Source of the DNA: Adlercreutzia hattorii
GTDB taxonomy: Bacteria > Actinomycetota > Coriobacteriia > Coriobacteriales > Eggerthellaceae
DNA: 64,000 nucleotides
Assembly: GCF_011405655.1 (NCBI RefSeq)
Contig: NZ_AP022829.1
Coordinates: 1,473,001-1,537,000 of the forward strand
Direction: 5' to 3'
The stretch's first letter is position 1; the number at the start of each line of letters is the position of its first letter. Made by a program: the position numbers and the translations under genes. The notes beneath the pieces are model-generated. The model searched no databases, was not told where the DNA came from, and saw only the letters and a list, made by a program, of their open reading frames with translations. Below are positions 47,317 to 55,878 of this stretch, piece by piece.

Positions 47317-47499
47317 ATGGCCAAGGAACAAGAAGACTACGACTGGATCAACGACCCCTTCGACGAGAAGAAGATCGCCGAGGAGCGGGAGCACATGGGC
47401 ATGAGCGGCACGTCCAAGACCTTCGTGGGCGTCGGGTGCCTTCTGTTCGTGCTCGGTTTCATCGTGCTCATCGGGCTTTTGCTGTTCGGGATTCTGTAG
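47317..47499 (+). CDS. Small single-pass membrane protein
   Basis: A 60-aa protein: about 35 charged N-terminal residues (EQEDYDWINDPFDEKKIAEEREHMG) and a C-terminal hydrophobic helix (VGVGCLLFVLGFIVLIGLLLFGIL). No family was recognised. GAAAGAAGC lies upstream of ATG 47317, and the stop is 2 nt before dusB, so it is probably co-translated with it. A tail-anchored type topology is likely. Confidence 0.7.
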   Translation: MAKEQEDYDWINDPFDEKKIAEEREHMGMSGTSKTFVGVGCLLFVLGFIVLIGLLLFGIL

Positions 47500-47501
47500 C
47501 T

Positions 47502-48473
47502 GTGGAGGGACTCTTCGGGAAATACCGGGTGCTGCTGGCGCCCATGGCCGGTGTGTCCGACATCGCTTTCCGGACGCTGTGCCGCGAGGCGGGGGCCGAC
47601 ATGGCCTTCACGGAGATGGTGTCGGCCAAGGGGCTCTCCTTTGCCAACGAGAAGACGCGGCATCTGCTGGCGCTCGCCGACGGCGAGTCCCAGGTGGCCG
47701 TGCAGCTGTTCGGCCACGAGCCGGAGGTGATGGCCTCCCAGGCCGCCTGGATCGAGGACGAAATGGGGGAGAGCCTGGCCTACCTGGACATTAACATGGG
47801 GTGTCCCGCCCGTAAGATCGTGTCGAAGGGGGACGGCTCGGCTCTTATGAAGGAGCCCGATCTGGCCGCCTCCGTCGTGCGGGCCGTGAAGGGCGTCGTG
47901 GAGCATCCGGTCACGGTGAAGTTCCGCCGGGGCTGGGCGGAAGGCGACGAGACGGCGTCGGCCTTCGCGCGCCGTATGGAGGAGGCCGGGGCCGACGGGG
48001 TCACGGTGCACGGGCGGTTCGCCGAGCAGCTGTACCGGGGGAGTGCCGACTGGGGCGTCATCGCTCGCGTGCGCGAGGCGGTGTCCGTGCCCGTCGTGGG
48101 CAACGGCGACATCCGCAGCGGAGCCGACGCCATGCGCATGGCGGTCGAGACCGGCTGCGACGCGGTGATGATCGCCCGGGGCGCCGAGGGCAACCCATGG
48201 CTGTTCTCCCAGGTACAAGCCGCTCTTGCCAGCGAACCCGAACCTGCGCCGCCCACGGTTGAGGAACGCATTGCCATGGCGCGCCGCCATGCGGAGCTGC
48301 TCACCCATCGCGAGGGGCGCAACATCGTGCGCATGCGCAAGCACGCCATGTGGTACATGGCGGGTCTCCCCGGCGCCGCCCAAGCCCGCGGCCGCATCAA
48401 CTACTGCACAACGCTTTCGGACTTCGACGCGGTGTTCGACGAGCTTCTGGAGATTGCCCGGGAGCGTTCGTGA
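47502..48473 (+). CDS. dusB: tRNA-dihydrouridine synthase (DusB-like)
   Basis: A 323-aa FMN enzyme that reduces uridines in tRNA with NADPH. APMAGVSDIAFRTLCREAGAD near 12, YLDINMGCPARKIVSKGDGSALM with the catalytic Cys near 100, TVHGRFAEQLYRG, GNGDIRSGADA and MIARGAEGNPWLF all match Dus. GTG 47502 gives the family-typical N-terminus; there is no clear RBS, and coupling to the upstream small gene likely drives translation. Confidence 0.93.
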   Translation: MEGLFGKYRVLLAPMAGVSDIAFRTLCREAGADMAFTEMVSAKGLSFANEKTRHLLALADGESQVAVQLFGHEPEVMASQAAWIEDEMGESLAYLDINMGCPARKIVSKGDGSALMKEPDLAASVVRAVKGVVEHPVTVKFRRGWAEGDETASAFARRMEEAGADGVTVHGRFAEQLYRGSADWGVIARVREAVSVPVVGNGDIRSGADAMRMAVETGCDAVMIARGAEGNPWLFSQVQAALASEPEPAPPTVEERIAMARRHAELLTHREGRNIVRMRKHAMWYMAGLPGAAQARGRINYCTTLSDFDAVFDELLEIARERS

Positions 48474-48536
48474 TTTGTCCGTCTCGCGCCAATATCGCTC
48501 CGATTTCCTGCTGTCCATCTCGCATCAGGGTTGTCC

Positions 48537-48678
48537 GTCCGACGCTAGGAGGCATTGCAATTCGCTCAGACAGTCCTCGCCGGTATCGAAGGCGACAGGG
48601 TTCAATTTCCCGCATATCGCCGCGCCTTCGACACCGTCTGCGGAACTCGCTCGGTTGCAACGCCTCCTATCGTCGGAC
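48537..48678. repeat. Hairpin repeat family B, copy 3
   Basis: Arms 48537-48560 and 48655-48678 pair over 24 nt with two mismatches (GTCCGACG-TAGGAGGC-TTGCAA). Inside, GGTATCGAAGGCG pairs with CGCCTTCGACACC. Between the stems lie TTCGCTCAGACAGTCCTCGC and TGCGGAACTCGCTCGG, which match the reverse complement of the unpaired parts of copy 2 at 10746-10855. The outer stem and centre are unrelated to copy 2 by sequence. It lies between dusB and hemW. Confidence 0.85.
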
Positions 48679-48704
48679 TACCCAGCCGGAAAGAGAGGTC
48701 TGTC

Positions 48705-49877
48705 GTGGCTTATGACCCTTATAAAGCACTGTACCTGCATATTCCGTTCTGCGTGAAGCGGTGCGGGTACTGCGATTTCGCCACTTCGGCGGTAGAACGG
48801 GACTCGCCGATTATTGACGAGTACGTGGAATCGCTCGTGATGGATATTCGCCGAGCCTCGAGGGAGGGGAAGCTCGGAGCCATTGAGACGGTGTATCTGG
48901 GCGGGGGGACGCCGAGCTATATCGGCATGAGACGACTTTCGATGCTTCTTTATGCGCTGTCGATGTCGATGCATCTCGAACCCGAGGTCGAGTGCACGAT
49001 GGAGGCGAACCCCGAAAGTCTTACGGCGCCCATGGTGCGGGATATCTGGGCGCTCGGGGTGAACCGGCTCTCCCTTGGCGTGCAGTCCTTCGACGACGAG
49101 GTGCTGAGCATCCTCGGCCGCGCCCACGACGCCGAGGCGGCGCGGGCGGCGGTGCGCGCGGCCCGGGAGCGCTTCGAGAACGTATCGGTGGATCTGATGT
49201 GCGGCATCCCGGGTCAGAGCGAGGAGTCCTTCGCGGAAAGCGTGCGGGAGGCGGTGGCGCTCGGCGCGAACCATGTGTCGGTGTACCCGCTGACCATTGA
49301 ACCCCATACGCCTTTCGATGCCGCCATTATGCGGGGCGAGATGCTCGAGCCCGACGAGGATGCGGAAGCGGCGGCCATGGAGGAGGCTCAGCGCATCCTG
49401 GAGGACGCGGGCTTTCACCGCTACGAGGTGGCAAGCTACGCGAGGCCCGGGTTCGAGAGCCGGCATAACACCGCCTATTGGACGGGCAAGCCCTATCTTG
49501 GCCTCGGTCGGTCAGCCGTCACCATGACCCAGAACGCCGAGCGTCGCATGCGGGTGCAGGACGGACAGGTGGTGGATGATCTGAACGCGCGGCAGATGGC
49601 CGCCGAGGACCTCATGCTGGGCATGCGCATGGCCCGCGGCGTCTCCGACAAGCAGGTGGCGCGGGCGGCGGCGGTCATCGACGGCACCGAAACGGGTGGG
49701 GGCACGCGGTTGGCCGCAGCGGCCTTTGAGAGCGAGGGCGGCTCGGTCCTCGCCGCCTTCGATGAACTGGCCGACCTGGGCCTGGTCGAACACGCGGACG
49801 GCCGTTGGCGCCCCACCGACGCCGGCTGGCTCTGCGGCAACGAGCTCTACGGCCGCCTCCTCGACCTCGCCCCGTAA
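48705..49877 (+). CDS. hemW: Radical SAM heme chaperone HemW
   Basis: A 390-aa protein of the HemN-like family. CVKRCGYCDF (CX3CX2C) near 18-27 binds the radical SAM cluster; YLGGGTPSYI and LGVQSFDDEVLSILGRAH follow, and a HemN C-terminal domain ends the protein. HemW binds heme and delivers it to respiratory proteins rather than acting as a coproporphyrinogen oxidase. GTG 48705 follows AAAGAGAGG; a longer frame runs through the hairpin repeat and is rejected. Heme delivery fits a strain with multiheme cytochromes. Confidence 0.88.
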   Translation: MAYDPYKALYLHIPFCVKRCGYCDFATSAVERDSPIIDEYVESLVMDIRRASREGKLGAIETVYLGGGTPSYIGMRRLSMLLYALSMSMHLEPEVECTMEANPESLTAPMVRDIWALGVNRLSLGVQSFDDEVLSILGRAHDAEAARAAVRAARERFENVSVDLMCGIPGQSEESFAESVREAVALGANHVSVYPLTIEPHTPFDAAIMRGEMLEPDEDAEAAAMEEAQRILEDAGFHRYEVASYARPGFESRHNTAYWTGKPYLGLGRSAVTMTQNAERRMRVQDGQVVDDLNARQMAAEDLMLGMRMARGVSDKQVARAAAVIDGTETGGGTRLAAAAFESEGGSVLAAFDELADLGLVEHADGRWRPTDAGWLCGNELYGRLLDLAP

Positions 49878-50114
49878 GCCAACCCATCGTCCCTTCTTCG
49901 CATACCACCTCCGTAGGGGGCGACCAAGGTCGCCCCTCCTCAACGCCGAAAATTTTTCTTTCTCGGGAGGGCGGTGCAAGCACCGCCGCTCGAGAACGGG
50001 CGATCTTCTCGAAGAGGGCAGACCGAGGTCTGCCCCTACAGAAGCAGTGCACCAGGGGCACAGCCGCCTTCTGTCGGCGGTTGTGTGTCGCTTGCGTCGA
50101 GATGGGCGCTTCCA
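49878..50114. repeat. Intergenic region with three short palindromes, family C
   Basis: Three perfect small palindromes lie in a row after hemW: GGGGCGACCAAGGTCGCCCC (49917-49936), GGGCGGTG-CAA-GCACCGCC around 49969-49987, and GGGCAGACCGAGGTCTGCCC (50016-50035). The first and third match those at 38190-38209 and 38241-38260. An AT-rich AAAATTTTTCTTTC separates the first two. No coding frame was supported. Confidence 0.75.
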
Positions 50115-50141
50115 TTAGCACTCTCGCCTTGCGGTTGCTAA
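50115..50141 (+). promoter_or_regulatory. CIRCE operator upstream of hrcA
   Basis: TTAGCACTC, nine nucleotides, then GGTTGCTAA. The left half is the exact CIRCE consensus; the right half differs from GAGTGCTAA at two positions. It lies 70 nt before hrcA. HrcA repressor binds CIRCE and releases it on heat stress, so hrcA-dnaJ is probably autoregulated. Confidence 0.82.
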
Positions 50142-50210
50142 AATGGCGTCAACAACGGAAGGTTCCGCGCCCGACGCGCGGGACGAGGCGGGAAGGCGAG
50201 AGGAGCGGAT

Positions 50211-51221
50211 ATGCTGTCGGAGAGGCGCCAGAGAGTGCTGCGCGCGCTGATCGAGGACTACATCGAGTACGCGCTCCCCGTGGGCTCGCGTACCCTGACC
50301 GAGCGGCACCGCCTGGGCGTGAGCCCCGCCACGGTGCGCAACGACCTCTCTGCTCTGGAAGACGCCGGCTTCATCCAGCAGCCGCACACCTCTGCCGGGC
50401 GCGTGCCCACCGACGCCGGCTACCGCACCTTCGTCGACGAGCTGCTCTCGTCGGGATTGGCCGAGGAAGAGCGCCCGCACCAGGCCATGGTTGACGAGCT
50501 GCGCGCCTCGGCCTCGGAGCTGGACGCGCTCATGGAACGCACCTCGGCGGCCCTCGCGCGGCTCACCAACTGCCTGTCCATTGTCATGGCGCCCTCGGTG
50601 CTCGCGGGCCGCATTCGTCAGATCACGCTGGTGTCGCTTTCGCCCTGGCAGGCCATCGTCATCGTGGTGGCCGAGGACGGCCAGGTGGTCAACCGCACGG
50701 TCACCTTCGCCGACGAGGTCTCCGCCGACGAGCTGGCAGGTGCCCAGAACCTGCTGAACCGGGTGCTCGCCGGGCACTCGGCCCGCGACGTGCGCCGCTC
50801 CATGGACGCCGGCACCGTAGAGGCCCTCAGCGACCCGCTCGTGCAGCTCATCATCGACGAGGTCATAGAATGCTTGGGCGAGTCCGAAAGCGCTCGTGCC
50901 CACAGCCTCGGTGTCTCGGCGCTTCTGCGCCAGCCGGAGTTCAGCGATTCGAAGGCCCTGCTGCCGGTCATAGAAGTGCTGGAGGACGACCGCGTGCTGC
51001 TGAACACCTTCGACGAGGCCGCCGCGGAAGGGGGGCCGGTCATGGTGCGCATCGGGCACGAGAACCCCGCCTCGGAGCTCGCTGGTGTCTCTATCGTGGC
51101 CTGCCCCTATGGGCGCGGCGAGTCCGAGGGCGTCGTCGCCGTCATCGGCCCCACCCGCATGAACTACGAGCGCGCCATCCGCGCCGTCCGCGCCGCCCAG
51201 TGCGCGCTGCACGGCGAGTAG
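50211..51221 (+). CDS. hrcA: Heat-inducible transcription repressor HrcA
   Basis: A 336-aa repressor. The N-terminal winged helix covers about 1-70 (RVLRALIEDYIEYALPVGSRTLTERHRLGVSPATVRNDLSALEDAGFI), followed by the GAF-like dimerisation domain and the C-terminal segment SIVACPYGRGESEGVVAVIGPTRMNYERAI. It controls chaperone genes through CIRCE, and one operator sits upstream of this gene. AGAGGAG precedes ATG 50211. grpE and dnaK are not nearby; dnaJ follows after 57 nt. Confidence 0.95.
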   Translation: MLSERRQRVLRALIEDYIEYALPVGSRTLTERHRLGVSPATVRNDLSALEDAGFIQQPHTSAGRVPTDAGYRTFVDELLSSGLAEEERPHQAMVDELRASASELDALMERTSAALARLTNCLSIVMAPSVLAGRIRQITLVSLSPWQAIVIVVAEDGQVVNRTVTFADEVSADELAGAQNLLNRVLAGHSARDVRRSMDAGTVEALSDPLVQLIIDEVIECLGESESARAHSLGVSALLRQPEFSDSKALLPVIEVLEDDRVLLNTFDEAAAEGGPVMVRIGHENPASELAGVSIVACPYGRGESEGVVAVIGPTRMNYERAIRAVRAAQCALHGE

Positions 51222-51278
51222 ACGTGCGTTACCCAAGAATACGGAAGAGCGAACGAAGAAAGGCAAGATTCACCTATC

Positions 51279-52427
51279 ATGGCCGCAACTAAGGACCTCT
51301 ACGAAATCCTCGGCGTCTCCCGCGACGCCTCCGAAGCCGAGATCAAGAAAGCATTTCGCCATAGGGCGCGGGAGCTGCACCCGGACGTGAACAAGGCACC
51401 GGATGCCGAAGACCAGTTCAAGGAGCTGAACGAGGCCTACGACGTGCTGTCCGACCCCCAGAAGAAGGCCCAGTACGACCGCTTTGGCACGATTCCCGGC
51501 GCGGCGAGTGGCGGCGGCCCCTACGGCGGCGTCGGCATCGATTTCGAGGACTTGTTCGGTGGCGGCTTCGGCGGCATGGGTGATATCTTCTCCACCTTCT
51601 TCGGCGGCGCGGCCGCAGGCGGCCGCCAGGTGCGCAAGGACGGCCGCGACATGGGCGTGGGCATCCGCATCACGCTGAAAGAGGCGGCGACCGGCGAGAA
51701 GAAGGAGATCGTTTACGACCGCCTGGCGCCGTGTCCCGATTGCGACGGCACGGGCCTGGGCGAGGACGGCAAGGAAGTGACCTGCGAGGAATGTCACGGT
51801 ACCGGTCGGGTCGTCACCGTGCAGCACACCTTCTTGGGCGACATGCAATCGGCCACCACGTGCCCCGCCTGCCACGGCACCGGCACGGTCATCGACAACC
51901 CGTGCCCCGAATGCGAGGGCCAGGGGCGCGTGCCCGACCGCCAGCGCGTCTCGGTGGAGATCCCCAAGGGCATTCGCGACGGCCAGCAGCTGCGCATCCA
52001 CGGCTTCGGCGAAGCGGGCATGCAGGGTGCGCCGGCCGGCGACCTTATCGTCACCGTGCGCATCGCCCCCGACGAGTTCTTCGAGCGCGACGGCGACAAC
52101 CTGCACTGCAAGCTCGTGGTTCCCATGGTACAGGCGGCGCTCGGCGCCGATATCGAAATCGACGGCATCTACGAGGACGAGAAGGTCACGGTTGCCATCC
52201 CCGAGGGCTGCCAGAACGACCAGATCGTGCGCGTGAAGGGCTTCGGCATGCCGCGCCTGAAAAGCGACGCTCGCGGCGATTTGTTCGCGCACATCGCCGT
52301 GGAGGTGCCGAAGAAGCTCTCCAAGCGCGAGCGCGAGCTTTTGGAGGAGCTGGCCGAGGAGATGGGCGAGGACGTGAACGAGGAGAAGCGCTCGCCCTTG
52401 CAGAAGCTCCGCGACATTTTCGAGTAG
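51279..52427 (+). CDS. dnaJ: Chaperone DnaJ
   Basis: A 382-aa type I J-protein and DnaK cochaperone. The J domain with HPD (RELHPDVNK) occupies residues 1-70, a Gly-rich region follows, then four zinc-binding CxxCxGxG repeats ([32 protein letters not shown]) and the C-terminal substrate-binding sheets. RBS is weak (AAAGG about 15 nt upstream). It is likely co-transcribed with hrcA. Confidence 0.96.
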   Translation: MAATKDLYEILGVSRDASEAEIKKAFRHRARELHPDVNKAPDAEDQFKELNEAYDVLSDPQKKAQYDRFGTIPGAASGGGPYGGVGIDFEDLFGGGFGGMGDIFSTFFGGAAAGGRQVRKDGRDMGVGIRITLKEAATGEKKEIVYDRLAPCPDCDGTGLGEDGKEVTCEECHGTGRVVTVQHTFLGDMQSATTCPACHGTGTVIDNPCPECEGQGRVPDRQRVSVEIPKGIRDGQQLRIHGFGEAGMQGAPAGDLIVTVRIAPDEFFERDGDNLHCKLVVPMVQAALGADIEIDGIYEDEKVTVAIPEGCQNDQIVRVKGFGMPRLKSDARGDLFAHIAVEVPKKLSKRERELLEELAEEMGEDVNEEKRSPLQKLRDIFE

Positions 52428-52438
52428 GGCTACTGATC

Positions 52439-53260
52439 ATGTCGTTGCCGCGCTTCTTCCTGGAAAACCAAGTGCTCGCTGCCGAAACGGAGGCAGTGTT
52501 CCCGCTGCGCCTTGAGTCCGACGACGCGAAGCACGCGCGGGTGCTCCGGCTGGCGGCGGGTGAGCACATCGCCGTGATCGACGCCGACCAGGATTACTTC
52601 GAATGCGAGATCGTCGATTTTGCGGACGAGCTGCCGCTCGTTTCCATTGCGCGCCATGAAGACGCGAGCGAGGCCGGCCCGCAGGTGATTCTGCTGCAGG
52701 GCCTGGCCAAGGGCGACAAGATGGAGACCGTCATCCGCCACGCCACCGAAGTAGGCGTGGCGGCCTTCGTCCCCCTTACCTGCGCCCGCTCCATCGTGAA
52801 GCTGGACGGCAAGAAGGCGGCTGCGAAGACGGAGCGGTGGCGGGCCATCGCCAAAAACGCAGCCATGCAATCGGGGCAGGCTCGGGTGCCGGAGGTCGCC
52901 GAGCCCGTCTCCGTGCGCGAGGCGGCCGCGATGCTCGGCCAGGCGACGGCCGTGCTCGTGTGCTGGGAAGAGGCGCCCGAGACAGCGAGTCTGAGCGAAG
53001 CCGTGCACGATGCGCTCCTCGCGACGTGCACGCCGGCCGCTGACGCCCGCATCGCCGTGGTCGTGGGCCCTGAGGGGGGCCTCGCCGAGGAGGAGGTGCG
53101 CTGCTTTCTCGGCTGCAACGACCGGGCGCGCCTCGTGACCCTGGGCCCGTCCATCCTGCGCACCGAGACCGCCGGCATCGTGGCCCCGGCGCTGGTGCTC
53201 TACGAGCTGGGCGGCATGGGGAATCGGCCCTCTCCCACTTACGAGGGCAACCGTGGGTAG
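52439..53260 (+). CDS. rsmE: 16S rRNA m3U1498 methyltransferase
   Basis: A 273-aa SPOUT methyltransferase. The N-terminal PUA-like domain starts LPRFFLENQ; the C-terminal SAM-binding trefoil knot has VVGPEGGLAEEEV and LVTLGPSILRTETA. It follows dnaJ after 11 nt and its end overlaps mtaB by 8 nt, a common order in Gram-positive bacteria. Confidence 0.94.
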   Translation: MSLPRFFLENQVLAAETEAVFPLRLESDDAKHARVLRLAAGEHIAVIDADQDYFECEIVDFADELPLVSIARHEDASEAGPQVILLQGLAKGDKMETVIRHATEVGVAAFVPLTCARSIVKLDGKKAAAKTERWRAIAKNAAMQSGQARVPEVAEPVSVREAAAMLGQATAVLVCWEEAPETASLSEAVHDALLATCTPAADARIAVVVGPEGGLAEEEVRCFLGCNDRARLVTLGPSILRTETAGIVAPALVLYELGGMGNRPSPTYEGNRG

Positions 53261-54491
53261 GGCCCTCTTCGGCTACACGGTCGTGAACTTGGGCTGCAAG
53301 GTGAACCGCGTGGAGGCCGACGGTTTCGAGCGGCTGCTCGCGGAACGCGGGGGAGTGCCTGTTGGAGAGGCGGCGGCCGACCTCATCGTCGTGAACACCT
53401 GCACGGTCACCGGCGAGGCCGAGAAGAAGACCCGCAAGGCCGTGCGCCATGCCCTGTCGACCAACGACGGCGCACGCGTCGTCGTCACGGGATGCGCGAG
53501 CGAGCTCTCGTCGGAGACCTTCGCCGCTATGGATGATCGCGTCGTTGTCGTACCCAAGGCAGGCGCGGATCTCTATCTCAGCGAGTTGGAAATGAGCGGC
53601 GCAGCTCCTTGCGAAATGTCTGAATCTTTCTCGGCATCGCCCGCCGATGGCCGCACGCGCATCGGCATCAAAGTGCAGGACGGCTGCGACAACGCCTGCA
53701 CCTACTGCATCGTGCACGTGGCCCGCGGCCGCGCGACGAGCCGACCGGCCGACGAGGTGGTGGCCGAGGCGGTGGCCCTCGCTGAATCCGGCGTCCGCGA
53801 GGTCGTGCTCACCGGCATCAACCTGGGCTCTTACGACGACGGCGGGACGGATCTGACCGACCTATGTCGCCGCCTTCTAACGGCCACCGCCGATCTGCAC
53901 GGCGCGGGCGAGCCTCCCTGCCGCTTCCGCATCGGCTCCATCGAGCCTATGGACGTGACCGGCGAGTTCGTCTCTCTCCTCGCCGAGGCCGAGGGCCGCA
54001 TCTGCCGCCATCTTCATCTGCCCTTGCAGTCCGGCTCGTCCCGGGTGCTGCGCGAGATGGCGCGCCCCTACGACGCCCACGAGTTCCGCCAGCTGGCCGA
54101 CTTCCTGCGGGCGAGCGTCCCCTCCATCGCGCTGACCACCGACATCATCGTGGGCTTCCCCGGCGAGACCGATGAGGACTTCGAGGACACCTGCGCGCTC
54201 GCTCGCCACGTCGGCTTCTCGAAGATCCACGTGTTTCCCTACTCCAAGCGAGAGGGAACGCCCGCGGCCGCCCGTGCAGACCAAGTGCCGCCCGAGGCGA
54301 AGGCCGCCCGCGCCGCCCGCCTGCGCGCGCTTTCCGACGAGCTCGCCGCCGCCGACCGTGCCTCTCGCGTCGGCACCGTCGAACTTGCCCTCGTTGAAAC
54401 CCCCGAGACGGCCACCACCGAGAGCTACCACGAAGTGCCTGCTCCCGCAGGTGCCAAGATCGACTCTCTCGTCCCGGTGAAAGTAGGATAG
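53253..54491 (+). CDS. mtaB: tRNA t6A37 methylthiotransferase MtaB
   Basis: A 412-aa radical SAM enzyme that adds a methylthio group to t6A37 of tRNA. The N-terminal MTTase domain has LGCKVN, NTCTVTGEAEKK and TGCAS, whose three Cys bind an auxiliary cluster. The radical SAM CDNACTYC follows near 147, with a C-terminal TRAM-like domain. GTG 53253 overlaps the rsmE stop, suggesting coupled translation. Confidence 0.93.
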   Translation: MGRALFGYTVVNLGCKVNRVEADGFERLLAERGGVPVGEAAADLIVVNTCTVTGEAEKKTRKAVRHALSTNDGARVVVTGCASELSSETFAAMDDRVVVVPKAGADLYLSELEMSGAAPCEMSESFSASPADGRTRIGIKVQDGCDNACTYCIVHVARGRATSRPADEVVAEAVALAESGVREVVLTGINLGSYDDGGTDLTDLCRRLLTATADLHGAGEPPCRFRIGSIEPMDVTGEFVSLLAEAEGRICRHLHLPLQSGSSRVLREMARPYDAHEFRQLADFLRASVPSIALTTDIIVGFPGETDEDFEDTCALARHVGFSKIHVFPYSKREGTPAAARADQVPPEAKAARAARLRALSDELAAADRASRVGTVELALVETPETATTESYHEVPAPAGAKIDSLVPVKVG

Positions 54492-54562
54492 CCGCGCAGC
54501 AGGGACGACTCTTCTTCCCGAAACGTGCTCCAGATTAAGGCTCGCGCCGCACGAGTGACCTT
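54492..54562. other. Gap after mtaB
   Basis: A short stretch between the mtaB stop and the long hairpin. No T-run terminator was found; the hairpin itself may end transcription. The whole gap to phoH is 424 nt and holds no gene. Confidence 0.4.
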
Positions 54563-54774
54563 TTCGGTCGACGAACACCTCTCCTTCTGCATGAGATCTC
54601 GAGTTGTAAGCGTCTGGGGGACGCACTGGACTCGGCTATTCAATAGCCTATTTGGAAAACACCTGGTCACAGCAGTGCTGGCAACAGCGACGCTTTCCAC
54701 CCTGAACAACTGCGCACGCGTAGACGCTTACAACTCGATATCTCGTGCAATTTCGGGGCAGTTCGTCGACCGAA
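54563..54774. repeat. 212-nt long inverted repeat between mtaB and phoH
   Basis: Outer arms TTCGGTCGACGAAC (54563-54576) and GTTCGTCGACCGAA (54761-54774) pair perfectly. A symmetrical 12 by 12 nt unpaired bulge follows, then 27-nt inner arms (54589-54615 with 54722-54748) that pair with only two mismatches. The loop of about 106 nt holds smaller palindromes, among them GGCTATTCAATAGCC. No open frame of note is present. It may be a cruciform site, a long RNA hairpin or a small non-autonomous mobile element. Confidence 0.85.
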
Positions 54775-54902
54775 GCTTGGCCGGAAGTTGACTGAGGTTT
54801 AGTTTTGGTTGAAGCGCGCTAACGGTCGAGTGCCGATGGGGTTTGGCTGCGACATCGATGGGAGTTTTGGAGCAGGCGCACAACAGATCGCACAAGATAG
54901 GT

Positions 54903-54908
54903 TACAAT
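54903..54908 (+). promoter_or_regulatory. Possible -10 element close to phoH
   Basis: TACAAT ends 7 nt before the phoH ATG, in GGTTACAATAACC. There is no recognisable RBS, so a leaderless phoH transcript is possible. A convincing -35 was not seen. Confidence 0.35.
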
Positions 54909-54915
54909 AACCGGC

Positions 54916-55875
54916 ATGACTGATTCGATGCAGACAACGCTCACGGCGCCCGGCGGGGTGGACATGGCCCTCGTCGTCGGCGCCTCCGACGAGATTCTCC
55001 ACGTGCTGGAGGAGTCCTTCGACGCTCGGCTCACCGTGCGGGGCGATCGCATCGTCATCGAGGGGAACGCCGTGGAGGTGCAGCAGCTCACCGCGCTGTT
55101 CGCCGACCTGTTCAAAACGGTGGAGGAAGGGCAGGCCCCCGACACCGACTCGGTGCGCCGTTCCGTCGAGCTGCTCCGCCAGGCGGAGTTCGCCCCCACC
55201 GCCCTGCGCGACGATGTTCTGCTCACCTACCGGGGCCGGGCCATTCGACCGAAGACCGCCGGCCAGAAGCACTACGTCGACGCCATCCGCGACAACACGG
55301 TCACTTTCGCCATAGGGCCGGCCGGCACGGGCAAGACCTACCTGGCCATGGCCATGGCGGTGGCGGCCTTGAAGCGCAAGGAAGTCGGCCGCATCGTGCT
55401 GTCGCGGCCCATCGTGGAGGCCGGCGAGAACCTCGGCTTTCTGCCGGGCACCCTCTTCGAGAAGGTGGATCCCTACATCCGACCGCTCTACGATGCGCTG
55501 TACTCCATGTTCGATCAGGAGCGAGCGAATGCCCTCATCGAGAACGGCACCATCGAGATCGCCCCTCTCGCCTTCATGCGCGGGCGCACCTTAAATGACG
55601 CCTTCATTATCTTGGACGAAGCCCAGAACACCACGCCCGAGCAGATGAAGATGGCACTGACGCGCTTGGGGTTCGGTTCGAAAATCGTCGTCACCGGCGA
55701 CATCTCTCAAATCGATCTGCCCCGCGGGGAGAGCGGCCTTGTGCAAGTGCGCTCCGTCCTCGAGGGCATCGACGACATCGCGTTCTGCGATCTTTCCGGC
55801 AAAGACGTCGTGCGCCACTCTCTGGTGGCGACCATCGTGGCCGCCTACGAGCGCGCGGCGGGAAAGGCAAGATAG
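54916..55875 (+). CDS. phoH: PhoH-like ATPase
   Basis: A 319-aa P-loop protein of the PhoH/YbeZ family. An N-terminal KH-like region is followed by Walker A GPAGTGKTYLAMAMAV near 135 and Walker B FIILDEAQNTT near 232. It is usually linked to ybeY and RNA metabolism, as here, where ybeY begins 3 nt after the stop. The start lacks a good RBS. Confidence 0.93.
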   Translation: MTDSMQTTLTAPGGVDMALVVGASDEILHVLEESFDARLTVRGDRIVIEGNAVEVQQLTALFADLFKTVEEGQAPDTDSVRRSVELLRQAEFAPTALRDDVLLTYRGRAIRPKTAGQKHYVDAIRDNTVTFAIGPAGTGKTYLAMAMAVAALKRKEVGRIVLSRPIVEAGENLGFLPGTLFEKVDPYIRPLYDALYSMFDQERANALIENGTIEIAPLAFMRGRTLNDAFIILDEAQNTTPEQMKMALTRLGFGSKIVVTGDISQIDLPRGESGLVQVRSVLEGIDDIAFCDLSGKDVVRHSLVATIVAAYERAAGKAR

Positions 55876-55878
55876 CCC

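Noticed and set aside
48555-48704. N-terminal extension of HemW
   Set aside because: The extra codons translate one strand of the family B hairpin; HemW starts just before YLHIPFCVKRCGYC, which fits GTG 48705.
54492-54915. tRNA or known riboswitch in the mtaB-phoH gap
   Set aside because: No T-loop (GGTTCRANYCC) or acceptor stem was found, and the structure does not match any riboswitch I can recognise.
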